From Oegoconia quadripuncta (taxonomy: Eukaryota; Arthropoda; Insecta; Lepidoptera; Autostichidae), in contig OX438743.1 of the NCBI GenBank assembly GCA_949316235.1, forward strand, positions 29,109,242-29,173,241: DNA of 64,000 nt, written 5' to 3'. The notes under the pieces were generated by a model. The model ran no database searches and was not told the origin of the DNA. It saw only the letters and a program-made list of their open reading frames with translations. Position numbers and translations under genes: made by a program. Shown here piece after piece: positions 1 to 8,231 of this stretch. Position 1 is the first letter of the stretch. Each line of letters opens with the position of its first letter.

Positions 1-1
1 A

Positions 2-433
2 CAAAAAAGGAGCTGGTTTATTTTTTTCTCCTTCAAAAAACTAAGCTTTAGGCTACCCAGACGAGCTCTAACTAATTTAGATATTATTAAATATGCTAAA
101 GCTATAGAAATACCTTACTTTAGAGGTGTTTTTATGAGAGATAAATTGCCAAAAAAATCAAGACTAATTGAATGTGCTATTGTCAATTTAGACAGTTACA
201 AAAACGAAGGCACACATTGGGTAGCCTATGTTAAATTAAATGAATATTGCGAGTATTTCGATAGTTTTGGAGATTTAAAGCCTCCTTTAGAGCTGTCTAA
301 ATACTTGAATAATAAAAATATATTTTATAATTATCTTAACTATCAAAGTTTCAATTCTGTAAATTGTGGTCACTTATGTTTAAAGTTCTTAAAAAATTTT
401 TGGAGATCATTTATAACAAATCATATCTATTAA
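2..433 (+). CDS. Adenain-like cysteine protease of a Maverick/Polinton element, 5' end outside the window
   Basis: The frame is open from base 2 to the stop at 431-433, giving 143 codons, so the gene enters from the left and the Met at 134 is probably internal. Visible motifs fit the adenovirus-type (C5) maturation protease found in Polintons: a FRGVFMRD stretch, then GTHWVAY with the putative catalytic His at 215-217, YFDSFG with the acidic residue at 260-262, a Gln at 344-346, and NCGH with the putative nucleophile Cys at 365-367. Gln to Cys is exactly seven residues, as expected for the oxyanion-hole Gln and catalytic Cys of the family. The inferred role is cleavage of capsid precursor proteins during particle maturation. 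The penton-like gene follows 17 bases downstream on the same strand. No break is seen in the visible part. Assignment is by motif, not by search. Confidence 0.85.
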   Translation, partial: QKRSWFIFFSFKKLSFRLPRRALTNLDIIKYAKAIEIPYFRGVFMRDKLPKKSRLIECAIVNLDSYKNEGTHWVAYVKLNEYCEYFDSFGDLKPPLELSKYLNNKNIFYNYLNYQSFNSVNCGHLCLKFLKNFWRSFITNHIY

Positions 434-450
434 ATGACATCATTATCAAC

Positions 451-1120
451 ATGTCCTTCACACTGTCAATATCTGACATAAAGTCAACTTTGACAACACA
501 CTACTCACCTGCTTTACAATTAGATGGAGAATATGAATGTGGTCTGTTGTATTTTTCTACATTTAATTCTATACCAAACGTAGACAACAGAAACAATAAA
601 TTCTACTACGGTGAAATATGTGATTGAAATACCAGAAGGATCGTACGAACTTCAAGATATTAGTGACTTTTTGAAAAGTAGAGTAAACAATTGTACATTT
701 AAACTATCATGCAACAACAATACTTTGAAAACCACAATTCTATGTTCCAAAGATATGCATTTCATGAAAAGTGATTCAATTGGCAAAATTTTAGGCTTCG
801 GAAAGGAAACCTTGAAAGCTAATATATTACATGAATCTCGTTATCCTATCAACATTCTATCTACAACAGTGCTAAGGATCGAATGTGATATTGTTAGAGG
901 ATCTTTTGTAAACGGAAAGCCTAGCCATATAATTCATGAGTTTGCACCTAATGTACCACCAGGTTATAGAATCATAGAAATCCCAAAAAACATTATTTAT
1001 TTTCCTGTAAATCAAAATAGTATAAACTCAATTAATATACGGGTGTTGGATGTAAATAATAATTTGGTTAATTTGCGAGAAGAAGAAATACAACTTTATT
1101 TACATCTTAAGAAAAAATGA
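451..1120 (+). pseudogene. Penton/minor-capsid-like protein, frameshifted
   Basis: Two adjacent frames make one protein. The first runs from the ATG at 451 (starts MSFTLSISD) to a stop at 625-627, 58 residues. The second is open from about 611 to the stop at 1118-1120 and supplies about 169 residues, including an IPEGSYEL motif, an ECDIVRGSFVNGKPSH motif and a VPPGYRIIEIPKN motif. The frames differ by one base and overlap at 611-627, so a small insertion or deletion there breaks the gene. In related Polintons the two parts form a single minor capsid (penton-type) protein next to the major capsid gene. The second frame has no early ATG, only GTG codons, so separate translation is unlikely. The stop overlaps the next ATG at 1117 (ATGA). 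A sequencing error or a programmed frameshift cannot be excluded. Confidence 0.7.
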
Positions 1121-1287
1121 TAGATTTTAATAAATATCCTACACCGATATGTCGCAGTACTAGTACTAAACTCACCATCAAAGAAACAACATCTTGCAAA
1201 CTACTTAAGAAACAAAAGAAGAAAAGCACGAAAAAATTGACAAAAGAAAATAAGGATTTCCTCAAGATCATCGGGCTGTTAAAATGA
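1117..1287 (+). CDS. 56-aa basic Polinton-associated small protein
   Basis: This short frame starts at ATG 1117, inside the stop of the penton-like gene, and ends with TGA at 1285-1287, inside the ATG of the capsid gene. Both junctions are ATGA. The 56 residues are lysine-rich in the middle (KKQKKKSTKK) and end with a LTKENKDFLK segment followed by a hydrophobic IIGLL. A short basic protein ending this way commonly sits directly before the double jelly-roll gene in animal Polintons. The basic character would suit nucleic-acid binding or a cement role in the particle, but that is inference. The overlaps on both sides support it as a real gene despite its size. Confidence 0.65.
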   Translation: MIDFNKYPTPICRSTSTKLTIKETTSCKLLKKQKKKSTKKLTKENKDFLKIIGLLK

Positions 1288-2495
1288 GTATTCTTAACGT
1301 AACAGATGCTCCCATCTATGATAATTCCATAGAAAGCTATGAGTTTCATTCCTACAAACCTTATGTGACAAGTTTTGGTCTAAATGATGAGATACGTATA
1401 CCAATTAATCAACAAGACCTGTACGTTTTACCGTCAGCTAGTTCGCTATACATAGAAGGTTATGTTAAGATTATTAATAGGGAAACTAAAGCTCAAGCAT
1501 CTGAGTTTTATTTTACCAATAATCCGATTTTATATTTATTTCAAGACATTCGCTATGAACTTAACGGAGTAGAAATTGATAAAATTAAAAATGCAGGTAT
1601 TACAACGACTATGAAATCTCTCTTATCTATGAATGAAGGCGATTCGAAAATGTCTCAAAGCTGGGGATGGAATATCGATGGGACAAAAAACAATGGAGGA
1701 TATTTTTCAGGTTCCATACCACTCAACAAAATGTTTGGCTTTGCAGAAGATTATAACAAAATTATAATAAACTCTAAACATGAACTTATTCTACTTCGAA
1801 GCAATACAAATGTAAATGCGGTTAAACTCGCACCTCAAGAATTCATTGAAAAAGTTGAAATCAGTAAAATTGTGTGGCGTGTACCTCACATTAAAGTCAA
1901 CGATCGAGAAAGAGTTAACTTACTCCGTCATTTAGAAAAAGATCGTTCATTAAATCTTATTTTTAGGAACTGGGATCTATATGAGTACCCAATACTTCCT
2001 AAAACTTCAAAGCATACATGGTCTATAAAAACATCCTCTCAGATAGAAAAACCAAGATATGTCATTTTAGGACTCCAAACTGATCGTAAGAATCATGTCA
2101 ATAGAAATATGACGCAATTCGATCATTGTAATTTGAGAAATATTAAAGTGTTTCTTAATTCTACTTATTTTCCCTATGAAAATTTCAATTTGAGTTTTGA
2201 TAATAATAATTATTCTTTATTATATGAACAGTATACAAAATTTCAACAGTCTTACCATGGACGTCGTCCAGACCCGTTGTTAAACTTTGAAGATTTTAAA
2301 ATTAAAGCACCTCTATTTGTGATAGATTGCTCTCGCCAAGTGGAAAACTTGAAGTCAGGCGGTCCCGTGGATGTTCGAATTGAATTAGAAACTGATACAT
2401 TAATTCCTGACCAAACGTCTGCCTACTGTTTGATATTAAACGACTGCATTTTTGAATACAAGCCCTTGACTAGTATTGTAAAGAAAATATCATGA
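1284..2495 (+). CDS. Double jelly-roll capsid-like protein
   Basis: This intact 403-codon frame begins at the ATG that overlaps the previous stop. The sequence matches the double jelly-roll-like family found in animal Polinton/adintovirus elements: an N-terminal PINQQDLYVLPSASSLYIEG segment near residues 40-60, an LNGVEIDKIKN segment near 95-105, KHELILLRS near 165-175, EKPRYVILGLQTDR near 255-270, FDHCNLRNIKVFLNS near 280-295, a YEQYTKFQQSYHGRRPDPLL segment near 315-335, and a C-terminal AYCLILNDCIFEYKP. The inferred role is the main building block of an icosahedral shell. At about 400 residues it is shorter than the 600-plus residue major capsid of classical Polintons, so it may be the compact capsid form of this lineage. 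The stop overlaps the next ATG (2492-2495). Confidence 0.75.
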   Translation: MSILNVTDAPIYDNSIESYEFHSYKPYVTSFGLNDEIRIPINQQDLYVLPSASSLYIEGYVKIINRETKAQASEFYFTNNPILYLFQDIRYELNGVEIDKIKNAGITTTMKSLLSMNEGDSKMSQSWGWNIDGTKNNGGYFSGSIPLNKMFGFAEDYNKIIINSKHELILLRSNTNVNAVKLAPQEFIEKVEISKIVWRVPHIKVNDRERVNLLRHLEKDRSLNLIFRNWDLYEYPILPKTSKHTWSIKTSSQIEKPRYVILGLQTDRKNHVNRNMTQFDHCNLRNIKVFLNSTYFPYENFNLSFDNNNYSLLYEQYTKFQQSYHGRRPDPLLNFEDFKIKAPLFVIDCSRQVENLKSGGPVDVRIELETDTLIPDQTSAYCLILNDCIFEYKPLTSIVKKIS

Positions 2496-2992
2496 ATGCA
2501 AATGATATATTCGTTGATGTTCAAGGTTTTAAGGACATGAATAATGACTTCATCATTAAGGAATTGAGTTTGGCAAATGCAGATTCTAGTGAGGTGTTTC
2601 TAATTAAACCTCCTTATACATATTCCAGTTTATCAAATAATGAACGTAAACAAGTTTCTTGGATTGAACGAAATAGAGGTATATATTGGAATCAAGGATT
2701 TATCGATTACAGAGAATTTAAACGAATTGCTGAAGAACTTTTAGAAAACAAAAATATATTTGTGAAAGGATTAGAAAAAGTTAAGTGGATAAACGAACTA
2801 TGCAATAAGTGTAGTGTAGTAGATATTGGAGAAAAAGGTTGTCCTAATTTTTTTACATTGCATGAAAAATATTGTAAAGGTAAATCTCTAAATTGTAGTT
2901 TTCATAAAAAAGCGTGTGCTTTAAAAAATGTAATCTGTATTCGGAAATGGTTTTACGAAAACAACATGTATCTTTTTAATTTAAATAAATGA
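2492..2992 (+). CDS. Polinton-associated 166-aa protein, possibly an RNase H-fold nuclease
   Basis: The start lies in an ATGA overlap with the capsid-like gene. The protein opens with FVDVQGFKD, has KELSLANADSSEVFLIKPPY, then WIERNRGIYW and FIDYREF, an IFVKGLEKVKWINEL block near residues 88-103, and a Cys/His-rich C-terminus (a CNKC pair, CP, a C-x4-C-x2-H cluster, then CALKNVICIRKW). This layout recurs beside capsid genes in animal Polintons. The D-x-Q-G-F start and the VKG-E-K and CAL-NV blocks resemble DEDD/RNase H-fold exonuclease-like or Maelstrom-like domains, but a full catalytic set was not established. An AATAAA overlaps the stop and another lies at 3006-3011, so this is probably the last gene of the + strand block. 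Confidence 0.6.
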   Translation: MNANDIFVDVQGFKDMNNDFIIKELSLANADSSEVFLIKPPYTYSSLSNNERKQVSWIERNRGIYWNQGFIDYREFKRIAEELLENKNIFVKGLEKVKWINELCNKCSVVDIGEKGCPNFFTLHEKYCKGKSLNCSFHKKACALKNVICIRKWFYENNMYLFNLNK

Positions 2993-3232
2993 TTTGTGAC
3001 TACATAATAAAATCTTTTATTATTTTTTTAACTACACACACTCTTCAAGAAAGCTACAGTAATAGTAAAAAGAAACAAAGTTATTCTGTTTTAGTTAAAT
3101 GAGTAATTTATTTAAAAATAATTTAAACAAAATTTAAATTTAAATTAAAACTACTTATAAAATAAATATTTAAAATTATTGAAATAAAAAGTATTACAAT
3201 AATAAATTTAAGGTACAAACCAGGATTATGGT
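2993..3232. terminator. Convergent 3' ends with polyadenylation signals
   Basis: Very AT-rich spacer between the + strand capsid block and the - strand 158-aa gene. An AATAAA at 3006-3011 serves the + strand. Several TTTATT strings, including one near 3108-3114, would read as AATAAA on the - strand. No coding sequence was seen here. Confidence 0.5.
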
Positions 3233-3793
3233 TTAAAAACTGTAGTAGCTATTGCACAATTTTTTTGAAATATTGCTAACTAGACGTTCCGTTTGGTCCA
3301 TAACGTCATCACACACATCTTTTACAACATAATGTGCACATAATAAAATATTTTTTTCATTTTCACTCTCACTATCACTTTCACTTGAGTTTTGCAAGTC
3401 CAATATTTTAATCTTAATAAGCCTTATTCCTTTGCTCGGTTCTCTGGTGAGGACAAACGAAGTCTCTCGACGAGATTTCTTTGTGACGTTCGAACTGCTA
3501 GCCCCCTTTTTGCTTGGTTTTGTCTTCTTTTGTGTTCTATTTTTGTGTGCTGAATTTTGAGTTGAGCACTGCACGTTCGGAAAGTCTTCAGAAAATCCAT
3601 CCAACAGATCTTGGTGATGTCCGTATAGAAACACGGGAGAGTATGACAGCTCTCTAGGTTCGGCGTCAACTGGTACAGCAGTAACATCGGCGTCTCGAAT
3701 GTTATTCTGTAACAAGAAATTTCATTATTGGAAAGAAAATAACACAATTGGTATAGGTATACAATAAAAGAAATATTTAATTTAACTTACCAT
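3233..3793 (-). CDS. Two-exon 158-aa gene of unknown function
   Basis: On the - strand the ATG at 3793-3791 is followed at once by a strong donor GTAAGT (3790-3785). An 84-base intron (3790-3707) ends in a pyrimidine-rich TTTCTTGTTACAG, and exon 2 (3706-3233) continues in frame with NNIRDADVTAV to a stop. Coding exon 1 is therefore only the initiator Met. The product is hydrophilic: a Lys/Arg/Ser-rich middle (KKTKPSKKG and KKSRRE) that could be a nuclear localisation signal, then an acidic-serine run (SSESDSESENE), then a predicted C-terminal helix with two Cys. No family was recognised. It sits between the capsid block and the polymerase, in the element's - strand transcription direction, so it is probably element-encoded. 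Confidence 0.6.
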
Positions 3794-4110
3794 TGTAAAT
3801 TAGGTGATAATTTATTTCAAAAGCAGGAAGATGCAAATTGTCTGTAGCGTTGTACAAACTAATGATGAGTGACGATTGGAAGAGGTGTATGCGTGATACA
3901 ATGAACCGCTCCCTCACCTCGTACCCCTGCGCTGCGCGCCCGAGCACGTAGATCACATACTTAGCTCTCCCGCTTTTACCACCGCAAGTTTACACCTGTT
4001 CCATTCGCACCCAGCATTTTTGTACAAGTACAAATTGCGCAATAGCTATTTGCAACATGTTTAAACTTGTCATAACCATTTCAAAACATACAGGATACCT
4101 TGGATTAATT
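3794..4110. other. Spacer upstream of the 158-aa gene
   Basis: About 300 bases upstream of the 158-aa gene's start and downstream of the polymerase. The stretch 3860-4010 is GC-richer than its surroundings and could be the promoter and 5' UTR of the - strand gene. No open frame or recognisable box stands out. Confidence 0.3.
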
Positions 4111-4114
4111 AAAT

Positions 4115-4497
4115 GAAACTTGGTTTAGAATATATACGATTTTTTATTTTCTAAATATTAAAAACATTTTCAAATGGCACGTTAACTATTGTTATATATA
4201 CAATATTATGTGTTACGATATAATAATTTGTTCACTCACAGTCCGAGTAACAATTTCGTGTATTAATATTTTGAATACATTTATTTAATCTTAATAGTTC
4301 GGAATATAGTTAGATACAGCAATGTTTATCTTCTAAATACTTAAAACATTTTCAAATATCATGCTACAGTTATTTATATAATACTTATGTGTAGATGCAT
4401 CATAAGAAATTATTTACTTACAGTCCGAATAACAATTTCGTTAATATTTTGAATACATTTATTTATATCAATATTATAGTAAATTTAAACTAAATCC
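4115..4497. repeat. Two diverged tandem units 3' of the polymerase gene
   Basis: Two units of roughly 180-200 bases run head to tail. Landmarks occur in the same order in both: TTTTCTAAATATTAAAAACA near 4145 against TTCTAAATACTTAAAACA near 4332; ACATTTTCAAAT in each; CAGTCCGAGTAACAATTTCG at 4239-4258 against CAGTCCGAATAACAATTTCG at 4421-4440; then TTAATATTTTGAATACATTT in each. A weaker third match (CAGTCTGAGTAAAAATTTCA near 4629, and AATCCTAATAGTTCC near 4494) lies at and inside the 3' end of the polymerase gene. The candidate polyadenylation signal of the polymerase (TTTATT on +, 4458-4463) falls in the second unit. Confidence 0.65.
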
Positions 4498-4520
4498 TAA
4501 TAGTTCCATAAATCATACTT

Positions 4521-7500
4521 TTAGGCTGTACAACCAAAAATATCTTTATGACCCCAAGCAATTGTAGACACTTTGTTGGATTCCAACAATCGCTTATCGT
4601 CGTTGCTCGAAAGGGCTATTTTATTTACAGTCTGAGTAAAAATTTCATGTTTTATTGTTTTGAAAAGTACATTCTTTTTACGAATAACATCACAATGGTA
4701 CAACACATGTTTATAGTCTGAAAGACTTAAACCTTTAATTACATTTCTTTTTGTACCTTTTGCCTTTTTTATCGTTCTATCTAAGGTCTTAACACAGTAA
4801 AGTTTTGACCTGAGTCCTACAAATTCTTTAATAATCTTACCACCCATTTCATCCTTGAATAGTCCAGGTATCTTTTTATTTATGATAGGTAAACCAAACT
4901 CATTGCTCGGATCGTAGTTGCTAGTGTCAAAATATTTCAAAAAATTTACTTTACAATCTTCGTAAAAATCATCAGTTTGTACAGTGTATACAAAGCTATC
5001 GGTATCCGTATAGCATAACTCAATCCGATTTTCATAAAATGGCTTCATTATAGAGTAGTGGAAATCGTACATGTGACTTTTTGACAATTCCAGTACAGCA
5101 AATCCAATGTAGATTGGCTTATCAAGCACAATCCGCGAACGTTTCATTTGTATGGCTACTAGATCATCAGAAAGTATTGAAACACTATGGAAATTTGGAC
5201 TAGCTATCAACTTTTCTGCACCAGTACATTTTTTAGTCTGATTATTCGTGTCTGACCACATATTGACCAATCTTACATCCACCCGTTGTTCTGTATTTTC
5301 CAAGGTTTTTCCAAATATGCTGTTGTTTAACAATTTGAAAAAATCTTGTTCAAAAGTAGATTTAGCTTTTTGACGTAGCTCTGTGTTGAGATCTATGTAC
5401 TTTTTCAGAAAATTGCTTTGCTTAAACGTGACAGCTCTATGAATTTTTTTCAACAACAAACCATGTTCCAAACATTTTTTTAAGTGTACGTAATGTATTA
5501 CATAGTGGTATTTATCATACAAGTTAGGTATTAGTTTTTTAGTTTTTCCTTTAGGTGACACGATTTTATCCGGACAGAATGGAAAATCGTTATGTTCGCT
5601 GTGTAAATTGGAAGGATAAGATAAATCTACTTCAAGAATGAAACCATTTTCCGCATCGTCCGCAACGTTTGTAATATTTGCCTCCAAAGATATTATCTCA
5701 GAGTTATTTAAAAATCTAAAGTTTGAATAAGGTAATGTGTGACACATACTGTATCCATACAAATTATTACAATCTAAATAAACAATATAAGAACTTGGTT
5801 CAGTTGGGTCAAAGGTTTCCAAATATCTATGGTTTGCTTTAGCGTGCCGTTTAGAACACATGCACACACCACCTCGAATACCTTGTTGTATCATTCGGAA
5901 AATTTCTATATCGCTTATAAGTTCTAAACGAACGCGGGTTTTCAGAAGCATTGCATCAAATGAAAGACTCGGTGCAGTAAGATAAAATGCAGGATCGAGT
6001 TGGTAATACTGTTTGCATGTTAATCTATAGTTTTCATAGATATCTGTCAACAAAAGAACGTCTGTCTCAAGATACAAATCGGTGTATTCACCCATATTTA
6101 TCAAAGAAAATTCTGACCATACCGCCTGAGCATGCTCGTAATCACCATCCGTGATCGGATCATTGGTTAGCGAATTATAAAAACTATCTTTTGAAGGTAA
6201 ACACGTGTCGTTATACCGTTCCCAATTGCACATGTAATCATATGGATATACGCCCTTCCGAGTAAGCAGATTGAAGAGCTTTTCATCAGGATAGTAAGAT
6301 CGCAAATATCTAAAATCATCCTTCTTCATTGTTGAAGCTAACTTTTCTAAACTAGTGCCTAAAAACTTAAAAGAATCTACAAATCGTATTTGGAAGTGCT
6401 TTTCCGCAGTAATCGGAATAAATTTTGTGAAAGAAATATAATTTTCTTTTGTTTTAGGTATGACTTTGATAGGTCCAGGAGCTTTACCTAATTCTTTTAT
6501 GAAAAGATGACAATCATATCCCGTGAGATTATGGAAGAATACAGGCAAAAACTTTGGCGCTTTAAATTGCAAATTACAACGGCTGTGAGCTGCACCACGG
6601 TATCTACCAGTCATGTGACAATGGTCTCTCACTTTATCTAATACTAGAAGACGATCGCATATGTGACACGTTTCGGCATTTTCATAGTTGCGAGCGTCAC
6701 ACTCTGTGAAAACCATGGACACACTCTGATTTAATATTGTGTCAATTCTCTTTGCATCGTCGTAAATTGATTCAATAAACTTTTGTACGCAATCTCTACC
6801 TCGATATAAAGATATATGATTGTACCGTTCATCTACAGTACAAACAATGTGATAAGCAAAAGCAATTGGTACGTGTCGCTGTTGAGTTATCGTGCTCGAC
6901 TTAAGAGGATCGGGTTCGCATGTGTCGTATCGTTCAAGCATGGCTTCAAAGTCTGCATAAACAACAAAAGGGATATTTTGCTTTCTGTTATAATTTTCAA
7001 ACTCTATAAAAGAACCTTTCGGCGGTAACACGGTAGCCACACCTCCACAACTATGAGAATTTAACAGACCATTTGAATCGAAAAATAGGAGACAGTGTTC
7101 ACAAAAGTGCAATTTTTTATGATGTTTAGAAATTTGGTTTCCAACGAGGCGTGACAAATCTTTAATCAAACAGTAATGTGAAATATCGCCTTCTTCTAGA
7201 TAAAGTATATGAATTACTTTTTTGTTCAATGGTTCTGATTTGTAAAGCGGCCCAACAACTATTTTTTTATCTTGTAAACCGTAAACAAAAATACATAACT
7301 GCGGGTTGTTGACTTCAAACCGAGCGATATCCGAAAAACTCATTGGAAACTTTAAATCGTTCACGTTCAACACGTCTTCGAATTTGGGATAAGATGATAC
7401 TCTGTCAGGGTGACGCTTAGCCGGATACAAAGCAGCTGTTACTGACCATAAAAAGCAAAAATCGTCACGATTCTTTATGTTTACACACGCTTTTTTGGAC

Positions 7501-8042
7501 TTGATCGCAGCAGGCAGCTCGATGAAACTTGAACCGCGCAAGGGCTGGTATTTATTAATGTTAACCTCTAAATGAGAATTATGTAAAAATGTAAAACCAC
7601 TGTCGCGCTGTTGAAATTCACTTATTTTTTTCATTAAATAATCTTTAACTTCACACATTAATGTATCATGATCGTAATTTTGATGAATAGTATAGTTTTT
7701 CGTGTTAAATGATTTCATCTCTTGGGAATCATTTTTAACCAAAAGAAAGAGAGCGAAAAATTCAAAATTGATCTTAACACAGTAATTTTGCTTTAAAGAC
7801 AAATCAATTAATGTTTTAGTTTTGTTTTGTATGTCGTCAAAAAACCTTTCCACGGAAGTTGAATCCAAAGAATCTGACGCAATTATTCTATATGAAGCTA
7901 TCCGGTTGCGAAATGCGGTCTTTATAATTTCAATACCTTCGCTAAAAGGGGAAATATTTTTGTTTTTGTGGTTAATGCTTCGCAAATGACCTGCCCAATG
8001 ATCACGATCAACGGCGATTTTACAAACGGTACAAAATGGCAT
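4521..8042 (-). CDS. Protein-primed-type family B DNA polymerase of a Maverick/Polinton element
   Basis: One intact frame of 1173 codons. It starts with a C2H2-like finger (CTVC near residue 4, HLRSINH near 19-25). A segment near 193-298 has CFLWSVTAALYPA and later SHYCLIKDLSRL. A second finger follows (FCEHC near 311), then exonuclease motif I (YADFEAML, about 360). An endonuclease VII-like Cys/His block (CHIC near 459, then DHCHMTGRYRGAAHSRCN) is followed by Exo II (HNLTGYD, about 502) and an Exo III-like YLETD (about 655). Polymerase motif A is YLDCNNLYGYS (about 751), motif B is NNSIFGKTLEN (about 903), and motif C is YTDTDSF (about 1008). All key acidic residues are present. The inferred role is replication of the element from its ends with a protein primer, together with proofreading. 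The codons are AT-rich like the capsid block. The C-terminal WGHKDI is typical of this family. Confidence 0.93.
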   Translation of the reverse strand: MPFCTVCKIAVDRDHWAGHLRSINHKNKNISPFSEGIEIIKTAFRNRIASYRIIASDSLDSTSVERFFDDIQNKTKTLIDLSLKQNYCVKINFEFFALFLLVKNDSQEMKSFNTKNYTIHQNYDHDTLMCEVKDYLMKKISEFQQRDSGFTFLHNSHLEVNINKYQPLRGSSFIELPAAIKSKKACVNIKNRDDFCFLWSVTAALYPAKRHPDRVSSYPKFEDVLNVNDLKFPMSFSDIARFEVNNPQLCIFVYGLQDKKIVVGPLYKSEPLNKKVIHILYLEEGDISHYCLIKDLSRLVGNQISKHHKKLHFCEHCLLFFDSNGLLNSHSCGGVATVLPPKGSFIEFENYNRKQNIPFVVYADFEAMLERYDTCEPDPLKSSTITQQRHVPIAFAYHIVCTVDERYNHISLYRGRDCVQKFIESIYDDAKRIDTILNQSVSMVFTECDARNYENAETCHICDRLLVLDKVRDHCHMTGRYRGAAHSRCNLQFKAPKFLPVFFHNLTGYDCHLFIKELGKAPGPIKVIPKTKENYISFTKFIPITAEKHFQIRFVDSFKFLGTSLEKLASTMKKDDFRYLRSYYPDEKLFNLLTRKGVYPYDYMCNWERYNDTCLPSKDSFYNSLTNDPITDGDYEHAQAVWSEFSLINMGEYTDLYLETDVLLLTDIYENYRLTCKQYYQLDPAFYLTAPSLSFDAMLLKTRVRLELISDIEIFRMIQQGIRGGVCMCSKRHAKANHRYLETFDPTEPSSYIVYLDCNNLYGYSMCHTLPYSNFRFLNNSEIISLEANITNVADDAENGFILEVDLSYPSNLHSEHNDFPFCPDKIVSPKGKTKKLIPNLYDKYHYVIHYVHLKKCLEHGLLLKKIHRAVTFKQSNFLKKYIDLNTELRQKAKSTFEQDFFKLLNNSIFGKTLENTEQRVDVRLVNMWSDTNNQTKKCTGAEKLIASPNFHSVSILSDDLVAIQMKRSRIVLDKPIYIGFAVLELSKSHMYDFHYSIMKPFYENRIELCYTDTDSFVYTVQTDDFYEDCKVNFLKYFDTSNYDPSNEFGLPIINKKIPGLFKDEMGGKIIKEFVGLRSKLYCVKTLDRTIKKAKGTKRNVIKGLSLSDYKHVLYHCDVIRKKNVLFKTIKHEIFTQTVNKIALSSNDDKRLLESNKVSTIAWGHKDIFGCTA

Positions 8043-8231
8043 TTTATAAGTAGATGCTATTACTAACGTGTAAGTTATCTGGTACTAAATAATATTATGA
8101 ATCTAGTATTAATTAATTAATTAAGTTGAATAGAGAAGCGGCACAGTGACAAATGAAAATGTTTTTAAATAGATACCTATATTATATATGTATTTGAAAA
8201 TGGTGGTTAACCCTCATGATAATGTAGGTAC
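8043..8231. other. Spacer between polymerase and spliced GC-rich gene
   Basis: AT-rich sequence between two - strand genes, holding the polymerase 5' UTR and promoter and the 3' UTR of the upstream gene. A short (ATTA)n run lies near 8107-8123. No clear AATAAA was found on the - strand for the upstream gene. Confidence 0.3.

Noticed and set aside
611..640. Independent gene starting at a GTG codon at 611
   Set aside because: The content continues the preceding penton-like frame, and GTG starts are not expected here. A frameshift explains it better.
1107..1349. 80-codon - strand frame
   Set aside because: It is the antisense of the small basic gene and the capsid gene start, with low-complexity Phe/Leu composition.
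3424..3747. Second - strand frame overlapping the 158-aa gene
   Set aside because: It ignores the well-formed intron and reads the same exon out of phase.
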